64,000 nucleotides of DNA from Clarireedia homoeocarpa (Eukaryota > Ascomycota > Leotiomycetes > Helotiales > Rutstroemiaceae), in contig LNKV01000062.1 in NCBI GenBank assembly GCA_001465935.1, positions 1 to 64,000 of the forward strand. The letters are read 5' to 3'. Below, one piece after another: positions 9,403-20,425 of this stretch (positions are counted from its first letter, which is position 1; each line of letters begins with the position of its first letter). The notes below the pieces were generated by a model. The model ran no database searches. It was given only the letters and a program-made list of their open reading frames with translations, and was not told the origin of the DNA. The translations under genes and the position numbers were made by a program.

Positions 9403-11833
9403 GATTGAGGAAGGATTGAAAGTAGGCAGATGCTAAGTGCAAGTAGAGAGAATATCTTAATCAAGTTCATGGAGAAGAGTGTAGGATTTAAAGTCTGATT
9501 CAAGAGATTGTCCATGAAGCAGTGGGGCTTGCTCATTTGAATCACAATGAGAATATAACATAAATTGTACTCATTTACAGTGATGATACTGTGTCTGAGT
9601 CTCTTGTATTCCGAGCTATCAGCCTATCAATCTTTCGACTCGGGCCCCAAAACCTTGTTCGTGTGTTGCCAGGGTACATATAAAAGTAAAATCATTCTTC
9701 CTGCTAGATACTCCTCATACAGCTGCTCTGTGCTAGCTGATGAACCTCGTTGTGTAATTGCTACTGAGCGCATCATTATGCAAGCTAACATGTACGAGCT
9801 CAGAGTCTTCCTTCGCTCGGCTGCAAATGGATAAGATACCACATGTTGCCAATAAATCACAACTAAGCATGCAATACCATCATATCGAGATGGGTTCAGC
9901 TGAGGGCTAACAGCTTCCTGGGAAATATGCGTGAAGCCTGTCACATGAAATTTGAAAAATTTCCCGCATTCTGACTGCTACAGACATCTCTTATGTGAAC
10001 AAGGTATTGGTTTACCTTTCACTTAATATAAATATAGCCACAGCGCAACGCAAGGTAGCATATCTCGGCCCTCTCCGATTCTCCTTTACTAGCCGAGCTA
10101 GTCACTGGAACGAACGGCCTGCTATGTCTTCTATGAGGTGAAATTACTTGTAAGTGATTCGTGTAATTTGCAATGATTACTTCCGAGAAGTAGCAGGACT
10201 TTGGTTTCACAGCAGTAGTTGTAAACTTCTAGATTGGGGGATTTGGAGCCCAACTCGCTGCCCGTGGAGCCGTGTTGTGCAGCAATAATTGGCGGGGAGT
10301 CCAAGACAGCATGCTGGTAGCTAAGCAGTGCTCGCAGTAACTGTAATTGTAGTGCAGTGAGTGTACTGTGAAGATATAGCAATGAATCAATGGGTCATTT
10401 TCGCAGTGCATCATACTCAGCTGGAGCACAGTTGCCATTGAGACCCTTAAGGAACCGATTGCATCAGGCAGTATAACTTACACTGTCTGCAAATAAATTT
10501 CCCGCCTCTTATCTCACTACCCCTGCCCTAGAATGGCATTCCTAAGAGAGATCTGTCGCTACACCCTTCACGCCCGTAACTCACTCTTGCAAAGGTGGGT
10601 CCGGGAGTCTTCAAGGATTTGTAGCTGTCTTCTTATTAATGGGCATAAGGCCCTTATTTACGTTTCCTAACTACGCCCTTATTCTCTCCTGTAGTCGTCC
10701 AATGTTGAGCATACCAAATGAGGGTTTAATCTCATTCGGCCATTTGGTCAGATATGTCCTTAACAGTAGGAGACGTCCGTTGTTGCTTTCAAAGGGGCTC
10801 GGAGTGTCAGATGGATCACGTGCATTCCAGCGGAAATTGGTCCAAGCTTAGACGCTAAGTCAGCAGCACTCACTTATACTTTCCCTTACTTCAAATGTAC
10901 TTCACTTAGACCAGACTTCTCAATATACGCACAGATGACCATACCATTTGCACTATAGACTCCTAAGCACCGCCATCCGACAGATGGGCCTTCAGGTTCT
11001 TGCGATCGTTTTCGTTTTCGTTCCTCAGCCTGGGCCATATTGACTGGAAAGAGGAGGACTAGCAGACTAGGTTCGTCATAACTACGTATAGTTAGGTAGT
11101 TGAGGTATAAAGTGTTGTATACCACGATGACGCCGTTTGTGGCCCAGGCGTGGACAGTGAGAGGTATACTGAATTAGGTAGCTAATCACAGATTTTTAGA
11201 GTGACACTTGTTAGAACCACTGGTACGGATTTAGTGGTAGGGCCTATATAGGACCAGCTAACTAAGTCTAGGGTAACATTGGAATCAAGTTAATGGTTCA
11301 GAACTTCGGGCTTGCGAAGCCAATAGTTCAGGCTTGCGAAGCCTAAGGAAACGACCTGAAGGGCATATAGATAGCTGGTCCTTCTCACGCGTACAGGACA
11401 ATTGAGACAGTCGAATAAAGCATCATTTGCACCTCCTATTTTGAGACTAATACAAGTTCGCGTTCTAGCTTCGTAGTATTTACCAAAAAATTGGTCAATT
11501 TTTGAAAGTCCTTGGAAAATTCCAAAAACTTTCTAGATTGTAGAGAATACTCGAAATATTGCGGATATTGTATATTTCCCTTCCAAGTTGTGAAGTTAAT
11601 GCTTCCAAATTTCAAGTTGAGCGGTCGAAGGGTGTGGGCGGTTGAGGCTACCTCGCTTATCCGTTGCGCTGCCACCACGTGGGAATTTCCGTGATCCAAT
11701 ATCATTGTTCTTACCAACATCACCTTCGCCTTTACCATCGTTATCACCTCCAAACCGACAACACACGCCATCCTCGACGCTGCGCCTCATCACATCCTTC
11801 TCTCTCTCGGCGGCAGATACTCCCTACCCTACG
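9403..11833. other. 2.4-kb gene-free stretch with short palindromes
   Basis: The part next to 9402 is the promoter of the secreted gene. Beyond that, short frames on both strands show no domain. Two identical 13-bp palindromes (GGCTTGCGAAGCC) occur at 11309-11321 and 11331-11343. The segment 11580-11830 is the 5' flank of the F-box-like gene and is CT-rich before its ATG. Confidence 0.5.
11309..11343. repeat. Pair of identical hairpin palindromes
   Basis: GGCTT-GCG-AAGCC at 11309-11321 is repeated exactly at 11331-11343, each preceded by a TTCA-containing spacer. Each copy can fold into a 5-bp stem with a 3-nt loop. Role unknown. Confidence 0.6.
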
Positions 11834-13153
11834 ATGGCATGGCGGCGGCTTTGGCGTTCCTTGGAATGGATGACGGAAAGCCATCGCCAACAGGAGGACC
11901 GCACCGGCTTCCCAGACTCGAGAGCCAAAACGAACACGAACACGAACACGCTAGAACTTTGTGATCTCCCACCCGAATTGATTATTTTGATAGCAAGCAT
12001 GCTTCCAACACAGTCCGCTGCATGTCTATCTCTTTGCAACCGAGCTATGAGCCAAATCCTTGGTCCCAATATCTGGCCTTGCTTGAACCCTCAAAATCCA
12101 GGAATGCGTGCTTCCTTCCTCTCTGACTTGTCAAAGGATCTTCCACAGTACTTTGTCTGCTATCGCTGCGTTCAGCTACATTCCAGCAGTGCAATCCAGT
12201 GGCCCCGAATCATTCCAAAAACCCTCACTCATTGCCTGGGGGAAGAACCTGCTTTTGATCATTGTCTACAGTCAGAATTATTTCTAAGATTTCCCCATAT
12301 CCAATTGGCAATGAATCGACATCATCTTGGGCCTAGCTATGGGTTTCCTTTGGAGGCTTTTCAGAGCACCGAGGGTATAGAGAGCGATTTCTACAGGAAC
12401 ATTGTACTTCTATCTGTTGACGCCCAGATTGTCTCCAACGAGCTTCTCATGCGATCCCAACAGTGGGTACTGCTGCCACATAACAGGCGCGATGAACTCG
12501 TTACTAAATGTCTCTCCTTTCGTCTCTGCCGTCATATATGGGCTCTGGGTAAGGGGGGGGACAATCTACCCACCCTGATAAAAAGTCGACTTGATATTCT
12601 CGAAGAACAAGGTCGGTGCTGTACCTCGACTGCGCAGTGCTTGAAATGTCCAATGGATTTCGTTATGGATATTGTAGATCTTGGGGAAAGAGGTATCGCG
12701 GGCTGTCTCACAAGGTGGATTAATCTTGGTACCGGCTTGCATCCAGCAGATCCAAAATGGCGAAGCCATCTCGGCAAATTGCTACCTCAAGGAGTTACTT
12801 ATGAACCGCACCCCTTGGGCAGTATTCGCTCGAGCTTCGAGAACCAGACTGCGATACCGTTTAAAGACTATACTACTAGGAACATGTCCAATCTCTTATC
12901 AAGGCGTGAACGCACGCTTATTACTCGCAGAGAAGATGGGTTTATTTGGAAATGGGTTTCTACGGCCCCCAATCGGTGGTGTCTCGAGCATGCAGAGCAT
13001 ACAGAGCATGCAAAGCAGAGCTTGGGATGGAACCTTGGTGTCATTTTCGTATTTCTCTTGCTCGTATTTGCTTATTGCTCTTGCGCGTATTTTGTGATTT
13101 CTTTTCAGGTAGATATGGCAGTAAAACAATCCCTTAAGGATGAGGCATCATAA
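11834..13153 (+). CDS. F-box-like protein with C-terminal membrane segment
   Basis: A single open frame of 439 residues runs from the ATG at 11834. The frame is open upstream too, but this is the first ATG with a sensible N-terminus (MAWRRLWRSL). Residues about 45-80 (LCDLPPELIILIASMLP...SLCNRAMSQIL) match the fungal F-box pattern of LPxEL, helix and leucines, which in this family recruits Skp1-cullin ubiquitin ligases. The middle part has many paired cysteines (CYRC, CCTSTAQCLKC) but no named domain. A strong hydrophobic helix lies near the C-terminus (LGVIFVFLLLVFAYCSCAYF), unusual for an F-box protein and suggesting membrane tethering. A Thr-Asn repeat encoded by cacgaa units precedes the F-box. 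Substrate unknown. Confidence 0.7.
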   Translation: MAWRRLWRSLEWMTESHRQQEDRTGFPDSRAKTNTNTNTLELCDLPPELIILIASMLPTQSAACLSLCNRAMSQILGPNIWPCLNPQNPGMRASFLSDLSKDLPQYFVCYRCVQLHSSSAIQWPRIIPKTLTHCLGEEPAFDHCLQSELFLRFPHIQLAMNRHHLGPSYGFPLEAFQSTEGIESDFYRNIVLLSVDAQIVSNELLMRSQQWVLLPHNRRDELVTKCLSFRLCRHIWALGKGGDNLPTLIKSRLDILEEQGRCCTSTAQCLKCPMDFVMDIVDLGERGIAGCLTRWINLGTGLHPADPKWRSHLGKLLPQGVTYEPHPLGSIRSSFENQTAIPFKDYTTRNMSNLLSRRERTLITRREDGFIWKWVSTAPNRWCLEHAEHTEHAKQSLGWNLGVIFVFLLLVFAYCSCAYFVISFQVDMAVKQSLKDEAS

Positions 13154-13400
13154 TTTTCATTGTTGATTCTTGAACCTTCCATATGGTGCTTGTCAAATTC
13201 ACTCACAGCTTAGGTTCGCGACTTCCCGATCGGAAGGAGCGCATCAAGCTCGATACTTAAGTGCACCATCAACTTCTCTCTTCCCTTTCTCCTTTCTCCT
13301 CTCTCCATCTCATTCGAAAGTTTCATTGCACGCACGATAACTTTCTGTACTTACACACATTTTCATAAGCCCAAGAATCTGTGTTACAATTGAGATAAAG

Positions 13401-13793
13401 ATGTCAGCAGCTCTCGTTGCAGCTTGGGTCGGTTCTTTCGTGGCCCAAGTCTGCGTCGAATTGCTCAAGATGTTCGCAATTCACATGGGATGGTACCCAT
13501 CCCAACCCGCCGACCCCCCATCCCAACCCCCCATCCCGCCAACCCCACCCCCCATCCCTCCATCCCAACCTGACAGAAGCATAGGCATCCTCGAGGAAAT
13601 TCTTGCTGCCATCAACTCGAGAGTCGGTGAGAGCCCCCAAGCCCTTACTGACACCCTTGAGGATCTCTCCCAGAGAGTCGGCAGATTAATAGAACTCGGC
13701 GAAGCACACTTGCGGGAAGATGGAGTGTTGATTGATCAACACATGCCAATTCCACCAGTCCCAGGTGCTGCCGCACACCCTGTTGACGGCTGA
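13401..13793 (+). CDS. Small proline-rich protein with N-terminal hydrophobic helix
   Basis: A 130-residue frame has a true ATG and a CT-rich 5' flank typical of fungal promoters. Residues 1-30 form a hydrophobic helix (ALVAAWVGSFVAQVCVELLK) that could be a signal anchor. A polyproline stretch follows (about residues 35-57, PPxPP repeats), then an amphipathic helical tail (IGILEEILAAINSRV). No family is recognised. The proline repeat and small size fit lineage-specific fungal proteins. It may also be a non-coding artefact, though codon use and frame length favour a gene. Confidence 0.5.
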   Translation: MSAALVAAWVGSFVAQVCVELLKMFAIHMGWYPSQPADPPSQPPIPPTPPPIPPSQPDRSIGILEEILAAINSRVGESPQALTDTLEDLSQRVGRLIELGEAHLREDGVLIDQHMPIPPVPGAAAHPVDG

Positions 13794-14790
13794 AAGGCCA
13801 TGTATGCGGGGACCTGAAAGCTGGAAGCGGCATCGCGGAAAGTGAGTAGGGCACCAGCGTCGAGCTCGCACTTCTGCGCAGTGCTGGTGACTAGTAGCCC
13901 CAGTGGGTGAAGCTAGGACGAGCTCATACTTGAATTCTCTTTGGGTGGGAAAAGTCAGTCTGCATCCGAGCTAGTGAATCCACTTTTCACTGATATTTCT
14001 TAGGTTCTCTGCTGTGAAATTCCCAAAAGTGACGCCACTTCTAAAGAAGTGACAATTTAGGCTTATATATTTCACATCTGCGATTGATGACGGGCTTTTG
14101 GAATGTCTTGGAACTCAGGTGCGTACCACATCTTCCGCAAGCTTCGTGTTCGAACATAAATCTAACCGCTCCCTGTTGCTATAGTTCTTCCAAATTCATA
14201 CGCCCTTTCCTAGCTAAAACGAATGCCTCAAAATACATCCTTGTCATACTTGCAGCTCTCGAAATCATGCTCGTTCTCACACGAGTTTGTTGCACGACTA
14301 CGAACACCTTCAACAACCATATCAACGCTAGGGCGACGCGTCTTGCATTGGAGTCTACACAAAAAGCATTGGGTATATTTTGGAAAGTGTCCACTTTGGG
14401 ATCTCCTTAACCAAAATAACATGGCAGAACGGAGGACAAATCATGTAACGACTGCATCCGTATGAGTCGTACACGCATAAGCCGTATATGTAGCCAGGGC
14501 ATTAGCCAGCATACATACCGTATCACTAAGTCATACCCTGGATCATTTGGTCTATATGAGGTTCCTCTTCTTGTACATAGCTTTAGTCTTCAGTTCAATA
14601 TTCTAAGGAGATTCAGTGTCTTAAATCAGCAGTCTCGTCACACACAAGTAAATACCACCACTTGTCAATGTAAACAATAGTGGAAACAGTGGAAACTAGC
14701 GCAGTTTAGAGGGTGTTTAGATTGAACTATCAGTGTGTACGAAGGGTCACAAAACGTACTGGGTGTAGTATTTACAAACAGCTGTATATA

Positions 14791-14914
14791 GGCAGTGCAC
14801 TATTTGAACGCCAAGAAATGGATTTTGAGGATATACTCTTAGATTAGGCTCACTATTATAGTGGATCTAGGGTGACTCATTAATACCCTGGTCCAGTGCA
14901 AATAGTGCACTGCC
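14791..14914. mobile_element. MITE-like element with perfect 16-bp terminal inverted repeats
   Basis: GGCAGTGCACTATTTG at 14791-14806 is the exact reverse complement of 14899-14914 (CAAATAGTGCACTGCC). The 124-bp unit has no coding capacity, as expected of a miniature inverted-repeat transposable element. The left flank is TATATA. No clear target-site duplication is visible, so the superfamily cannot be named. Confidence 0.6.
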
Positions 14915-14919
14915 AGTCC

Positions 14920-14979
14920 GTACAGTTTTTGAAGATATAAAACTGTTCATACTATCCGTTTAAATATTATAAACTGTAC
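14920..14979. repeat. Inverted repeat GTACAGTTT / AAACTGTAC
   Basis: A 9-bp perfect inverted repeat sits at 14920-14928 and 14971-14979, with a further AGTTTTT/AAAACT pairing inside. It starts 5 bp after the MITE-like element and could be part of a composite insertion or a separate short palindrome. Confidence 0.45.
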
Positions 14980-15209
14980 AGGATCCACACGAGCGCACTA
15001 TTGCCTACGCTGCCACTTATTACTATCAAGGTTGTGTATATACCAAGGGGAGCAATTATGGTCAGCTTGATAGCGATTATGAAAACCTTCAATTTCATTG
15101 CAATATATATCTACTAAGACACAAACCAGCAGCAGCAGTACCAATTCCGATCTTCAGTCCGTCACCTAACTATGTACATAACAAACCAATCGATCAAACA
15201 ACCATTCCC

Positions 15210-16440
15210 TTAAGAGGGAGGAGCGGTGCCATTACCCGGCGCAGTTCCATTTCCTCCACCGAATCCACCATCCCCACCACTTCCTCCAACCGAAGATGAA
15301 CTCTCGTGTCCACCATCAGCTTGAATCGTAGCAGCAACAGAGTAGTAGGTATCTTCCGACCAATCGGCAGTAGTGTTGATACCAATCTGAATCCAAGCCA
15401 GCAATCCATCCGTGATATCGTCGCCCAAATACAGGAACTCAGGGAAGGGATCGAAGTCATTCTCAGCTTGCACAATCGACCACATATCTTCAGCATTGGT
15501 AGTCACGGCTTGGGTGTTGGTGTTGTAGGGGTAAGTTGCCTCGACTGCGGAGCGGAGGACTTCGTTCCAGAAGAGTTGTCCGATGTGGGTTACTGCGCCG
15601 CCGGAAATGGTGTTGTTGGCGAGGACGGTGACGTTGGAGTGAGCGAGCAGATGGGTGTGGGTTGCACGACCTTGGTAATGTCCGGGGAAAATGGTGTCGA
15701 ATGATGCGACGCCATCTTCGTCGGTGGGTTGGATACCGCGGAGGAAGGTCGAGTCCCAGCCGCCGTCTGCGACGTTTCCTGTAACATTGATACCGCCATA
15801 CACACCAGTGGCGTTGGCGTTCCAGATGTCGACGTAGACGTCGGGGACGGGCTCACAGGTTGTGATGTCGATGTATTGGACTTCGAGGTGAAGGGCTACA
15901 CCGGCTTGGCCCTCGGTGACATTCTTGCGGATGCTTTCGCCGAGAACGTAGTATGGTCCGTCAGTGTTGGCAGGGGTGAGAATGCAGCTAGTGTTGGCAC
16001 TGAAAATTGTGGTTTCTGGAGTGGCGACGCTGTAATCGAGGATGCCTGTCTTGTTATGGTCGATAGCTTCGTAGACTTCAAGGGTAGCGAGATCACGACG
16101 GAACTTCTTGGGCTCTATTGAGCAGTTAGATGTGAATTTTTCGTGAGGCGAGATTGAATAAGTTTGAATGGGGTAGCTTACTGGATTGAATGTTACGCTC
16201 AGCACGAAGCTGACGAGCAGTCTCAGCACGACGAGCGATGGAGCGAGCAGTGAGTTGACGATGCTTCAATGATCCAGAGCAGGAATCAAGAGATCGCTTA
16301 GCAGCGGAAGCCATAGCATCACGAGCAATGATCTCACGCTTGATGGCATGGTGATCGTGATGCTCACCTGGGTGAGCAGCAGAGGAAGATGCAAGACAGA
16401 ATGCTGTAACAGCAGCTGCCAACTTTGAAATGTGAACCAT
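15210..16440 (-). CDS. Secreted intradiol ring-cleavage dioxygenase
   Basis: Exons 16182-16440 and 15210-16114 with a 67-bp intron (GTAAGC...CAATAG, phase 1) give 387 residues. The N-terminus is a signal peptide (KLAAAVTAFCLASSSAA) followed by a His-rich pro-region (HPGEHHDHHAIKR). The catalytic core shows the family's Fe(III) ligands: a Tyr in TDGPYYVLGE, then Tyr and two His in the HYQGRATHTHLLAH block. Enzymes of this group (protocatechuate/catechol dioxygenase fold) cleave catechol rings between the hydroxyls; extracellular fungal members are linked to aromatic or lignin-derived compounds. Many N-glycosylation sites (NVT, NTS, NAT) fit secretion. A Gly/Ser-rich tail (GGSGGDGGFGGGNG) ends the protein. 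The substrate is not readable from the sequence. Confidence 0.9.
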
Positions 16441-17987
16441 GATGAATTAACTGGAAAGAACGGTTGTAGTGTAGAGATTGCTGAAGTCAAAAGCAGATGA
16501 TTGTGAATGATAGTGAATGATGGTGAGTATGATGGCGAGAAATAAAAGAACATCAACGTCCTTATTTATCGACAGCGGACAACTCATACTATCTAATTGC
16601 GTCGTCATACAAAGAAATTCTGCCATCCATTGTCGCTAGCACGTTCACTCGAACATGAGGACTTTGGTAAGCAGGGGTAAGGACTTCGCAATGTACTTCG
16701 TCAGCCTCTATTTCATCTCCATCAGGATGTTTCGAAACACAACAATTATTATTGGTCCAAATCGTCTCTTGAGGAGCTGTGCCTACTCCGCACTCACCGT
16801 TCTCTTTCTGTATCCAGAAGAAGGCGAAGCATACTACTGCAAGGGCAGACGTTGCGCCAAGTCCTGTTCCTGTTGAAGGCCCAGAGTAAACCATCTACGG
16901 ACCAATAGAGATCAATACAATTGTCATCTTGATCCAGAGCCCTCGGCGTAGCCGCAGGGAAAGAGAATCAGCTCCGTAGTTTTCCCATTCCAGAGCACCA
17001 GGGGTAGTTGGGTATGTATTCGCTAATGCATTTGTGGTCCTTGCTCGAAACAAGCATTGATCAAGGGCAGCCGTGTGCACTCACCTACACATAATTTCGG
17101 GTGTAGGTAGTTCTAGCGGAAGCGGGGCGGAACGCGCAAACAATGTGCCAATGCCAAGAAATAGACTCGTCATCCTTTGAGTGCCGGACTCCACTAAACT
17201 ATGCCTCCTTTTCCTTCAACGCTAACTCTATCTCGACGATAATTCATGCAGTTGTTCGTGGAAAGGCAAGAGTAGGTGGTAGACGTAGACTTCCGGGCAG
17301 GGTTTATGCTTACTGTACTAAAATCCACTTACATACGCGGTAATGGAGCGCACGTGATCAGGAAAAGAAAAGCAGCGAACTGCTTCCGAATGTTACGACT
17401 ATTCCTCCTCCTATCAAATCGACTTCATATTTACTTGTTGTCAGCACCAACGTCTTCTCAACTGAATTTTCGGGCTCCACCATGCAGGATAACGACCATT
17501 CAATATTCCGTGTACAATGCTTACTCAGTTGGCAGGGTTGGCAGGGTCGCAGGCCAATCATTTCCAACAAAAATAATTGCAAAAATCGAGAAGATGAGTG
17601 CCAAAAGGGCCAAAATTTGGGAGGGAAAAAAGAATCGTATATATGCTTTGGAAAATTCTTCGACACGAGGGGCGCATCGCAGCCGCTTGGCTGTTGGAGG
17701 GCGCGGTTGCACAAGCAGAAAACAGCCCTATTATACTAATAAGAATTTAGTCTTTGATAAGGAACTATAATCATTTTCCTCCTCTTTCATTTTTTCTTTA
17801 TTGATTGTCTTATATAAAAAAAAATTGTAATAGTGATTGTAAAATAAAATAAACTAAATAACTATTCAATAACAATCAATTTCAAAAGACTAAAACAAAG
17901 AAAATATAGTGGAAATAAAACACCAATCTCCTAACTAAGACTTCATCCCTCGATCTAGATCGTATATTATTAAATCTAACCCTTTAA
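16441..17987. other. Mostly non-coding, with one doubtful reading frame
   Basis: Apart from the doubtful minus-strand frame at 16589-17080, nothing convincing is seen. The segment 17480-17740 contains a small perfect palindrome (CAGCCGCTTGGCTG, near 17681) inside a GC-rich block ending in an AT-rich tail, and resembles a repeat remnant. 17760-17985 is AT-rich 3' flank of the next gene. Confidence 0.4.
16589..17080 (-). CDS. Doubtful hypothetical frame interrupted by TAG
   Basis: Two reading frames in the same register (about 61 and 101 codons) are separated by one TAG at 16895-16897, immediately followed by an ATG. The second part has a hydrophobic helix (TSALAVVCFAFFWIQ) and several cysteines. 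It could be a 101-residue protein starting at 16894, a decayed longer gene, or chance. No family recognised. Confidence 0.25.
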
Positions 17988-19290
17988 TCAAAAGGCTTTG
18001 CATGAGTTAGTAGGAATTCCGCCTGTGATTGACAATGACCTGATACAAGATTCCTGATTAGCGGAGAAAGGAGACATAATACCCGCGGACAGAGTGATTT
18101 CTTGATAAGTGTCGTAAACCTGGAAAGAGATTGCGTTGTTCGTGTTTAATGCACTAGAGCTAGGTCCTCCAAGGTAGCAGTTGACAGAGTTATAAATATC
18201 GCTAAACTCAACGGAGTCGGCGGCCGACCCCCAGTTCCATTCAGTGGACAGCGGGCTCTCCACGGACTGGACAGCGAAATCAATGCCACCCGTAGAGAAG
18301 TAGAAGTTGCCGTAAGTGAGTTGATTCTGTCGGCGTTCTTTGCTATTTGGCTGGAAGCCACCAACACCCAGGCCGAGCTTAAAAAAATCCTTGCCCTGAG
18401 CATCACGTCCCATGTAAGTGAAGTGAAAGTCTTGGCCACCGCTCTTGACCCCAAACACCTCTCGGAGTAGAGCAGGCTCGAAGTCGCGTTTCTGATTAGT
18501 TTCAATCCCATCCCATGTCCCGAGATGCCTAACTTCGGTCTTAAGTCCAGCTGACAAGTTACGCGCCCTGTAACAGTCCAGCGTTAATAACTACTTTCTT
18601 CTTTCTTTTTCATTGATAAAAACTCTCAGGTTCACTTACATAATATTAGCCCATTCATCCCGCTTGTTGATTCCATAGACTTTCCAGCCATTGTTAGTCA
18701 GTTTGTCCGCAAGCTAGCCTTGCCATATAGATCCTTGATAAACAACGGTCGTAATAGCGATGACTTGACTAATGGCCCCAAAAACGCATTGGATGCCATT
18801 CCCAGTTTCCTCGGTAAATTGATCGCAAGACTGGATTAGGCCGTACCAGGCCACGGCGCCACCGGCGACGCCGTAAATCTTCAACCCCATATGAAGATAT
18901 TTTTGGAAACTACTCGGGTCGTCTCGGGTTATAACATCGCCGCGGGGTCGAATTGCCAAATCCCTACTTTCACTGTTGATCATCTTCGCCTCTACAGCAG
19001 CTTTGGCTCTGTCAGCAGGTGGATTTAACCACAAATGAATATTGGAAATGGGCAGGGAGATTCAAAATACTTATGTTAGGTTACCCAGCTGGGAGCTCTG
19101 GCAAATAGCCATCGTATTGGATAACCGAATGCTTCTCAAGTGCTCCTTGTAGAGCTTCCGGGTGTCGTGGGATCAATGTAGACCCCGTATTAATCACTAG
19201 GCTTCTTGGCTCTGGTTCCCTTGTACTGGGAACTAAAGCTAGCACCGGGATAGCGACTGAGTTGAGGAAGAACAATTGAGAAATCCTCAT
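17988..19290 (-). pseudogene. Secretory-pathway protein gene with an in-frame TAG
   Basis: Three exons, 19085-19290, 18640-19008 and 17988-18567, join with consistent phase (introns GTAACC...CTGACAG and GTAAGT...TTACAG) to 385 codons including the stop. A signal peptide (FFLNSVAIPVLALVP) is followed by a spacer, then a hydrophobic pair (YGVAGGAVAWYGLIQ and VFGAISQVIAITTVVY), then about 190 residues of soluble-looking C-terminal domain with cysteines. The codon at 18714-18716 is TAG. Coding signal, splice sites and frame continue undisturbed beyond it, so it is a single nonsense change or a readthrough site. Without readthrough the product would stop after about 174 residues and lose the C-terminal domain. 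The family is not recognised; cysteine-containing secreted fungal proteins include effectors and killer-like proteins, but nothing here assigns it. Confidence 0.65.
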
Positions 19291-19979
19291 CTTGGACTGT
19301 GATTATATTATTGGAACGGCGCGATGATAGTGATTCGAAGAAGATGCGTCTCTATTCTAACTTGATGAAACTCTTGTTGAGATTGAATTTCATTGGAAAA
19401 AACATACTTCTTATAGTAGACCATGACGTTTACTATCTTCAATATCTGCGAAACTACAACCTGTTGGCTTCTCTGTAGACATCGCAGTAAGCCCAACATG
19501 ATGGAGGCACTGCTACTGAAGTAATATCTCGTGAAAAAATACGATGTATCATTATGTCAAAAGTGTTGCTAGAGAAAGCAGGTCAACTATCGAAAGCGTT
19601 AATCATTAGGCCGAGATACCTAATAACTTAAACATTAGAGATAAATGAATAAGTGGCTAGGAGAATACGAGGAGGCTTAGAAGTTGGAATATTTTCTCTC
19701 TTGTTAGTTGTTGTTTCGGCGATATAATAACCTAGCAGTGACTGCGCCTTATTTTCATAGGTTCAAAGAAGCTGCGGATCCATCCCTTCTACTATTAATA
19801 TATCATTGTTAGTTCTACATGTATCTGCTTATCTAGACACCCGACTTTCTCAATAATTTTTTTTATCATCTAAATATTGATATGAATTACCTCGACTTAG
19901 ATTTGTTTTTCTCATTAAACTCTTCGATTATCTACATTATAGTACTATTCACTATTCGCTACTCACTGCGCCGCTGAAA
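19291..19979. promoter_or_regulatory. Shared AT-rich divergent intergenic region
   Basis: 689 bp lie between the ATG of the broken secretory gene (minus) and the ATG of the small membrane protein gene (plus). The sequence is AT-rich, with no frame of interest, and is the only possible promoter for both genes. Confidence 0.4.
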
Positions 19980-20425
19980 ATGACCTCTTCTCATAATTCC
20001 AACACGCTTGACTTTGCTGGTAGACTCCTCAAGTCCGATCTACATAATACTAGTTATAAAGTGCTAACAATTTTTAGGAAAGGATGCAGCGACGGTTGTG
20101 AATCCGCATAATACCAAACAAGTCGATAGAGAAGCTGGTATGGTTTTTTATCTTCTTCGATAATACCACTAAATATTAACTGAAGCTAGGAAACATTAGG
20201 GCTATACGTCTCCTCTTTGTATATTGTCTTGCCCACGGCATCTTCGGAATCTACCACGCGTATAAGATATACCAAGGCTTGGATAGCTGGTTTATTCTTA
20301 GTAGTAAAGAGAAATTCCTCCTTGCTTGGGGTGTTGTTTCTACGATTATTATGGCTATTTTTACAGTTGCCTATATAACCCTGGAATACAGAATGACACA
20401 GATGGGAAGAAAAGATAAAATTTAA
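19980..20425 (+). CDS. Small two-TM protein, three exons
   Basis: Exons 19980-20019, 20078-20137 and 20190-20425 sum to 336 nt, or 111 residues plus TAA. Both introns (58 and 52 nt) are classical: GTAGAC...GCTAAC...TTTTTAG and GTATGG...TTAACTG...GCTAG, each phase 1 and each splitting a Gly codon. The protein has a polar N-terminus (MTSSHNSNTL), a hydrophobic segment (IRLLFVYCLAHGIFGIY), a polar turn (KIYQGLDSW) and a second hydrophobic helix (VVSTIIMAIFTVAYITL), ending in a basic tail (GRKDKI). No family recognised. It diverges from the TAG-interrupted secretory gene across a 689-bp gap. Its exons are too short to stand out in a plain frame scan. Confidence 0.7.

Larger units (their letters stand above)
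13794..15209. other. Gene-free stretch carrying a MITE-like element
   Basis: Overlapping short frames at 14084-14680 conflict between strands and none shows a domain. The segment holds the 124-bp inverted-repeat element at 14791-14914 and a second palindrome at 14920-14979. Confidence 0.5.

Noticed and set aside
17276..17770. Plus-strand 164-codon frame starting at GTG
   Set aside because: No ATG near its start, no domain, and it overlaps a palindromic repeat-like block.
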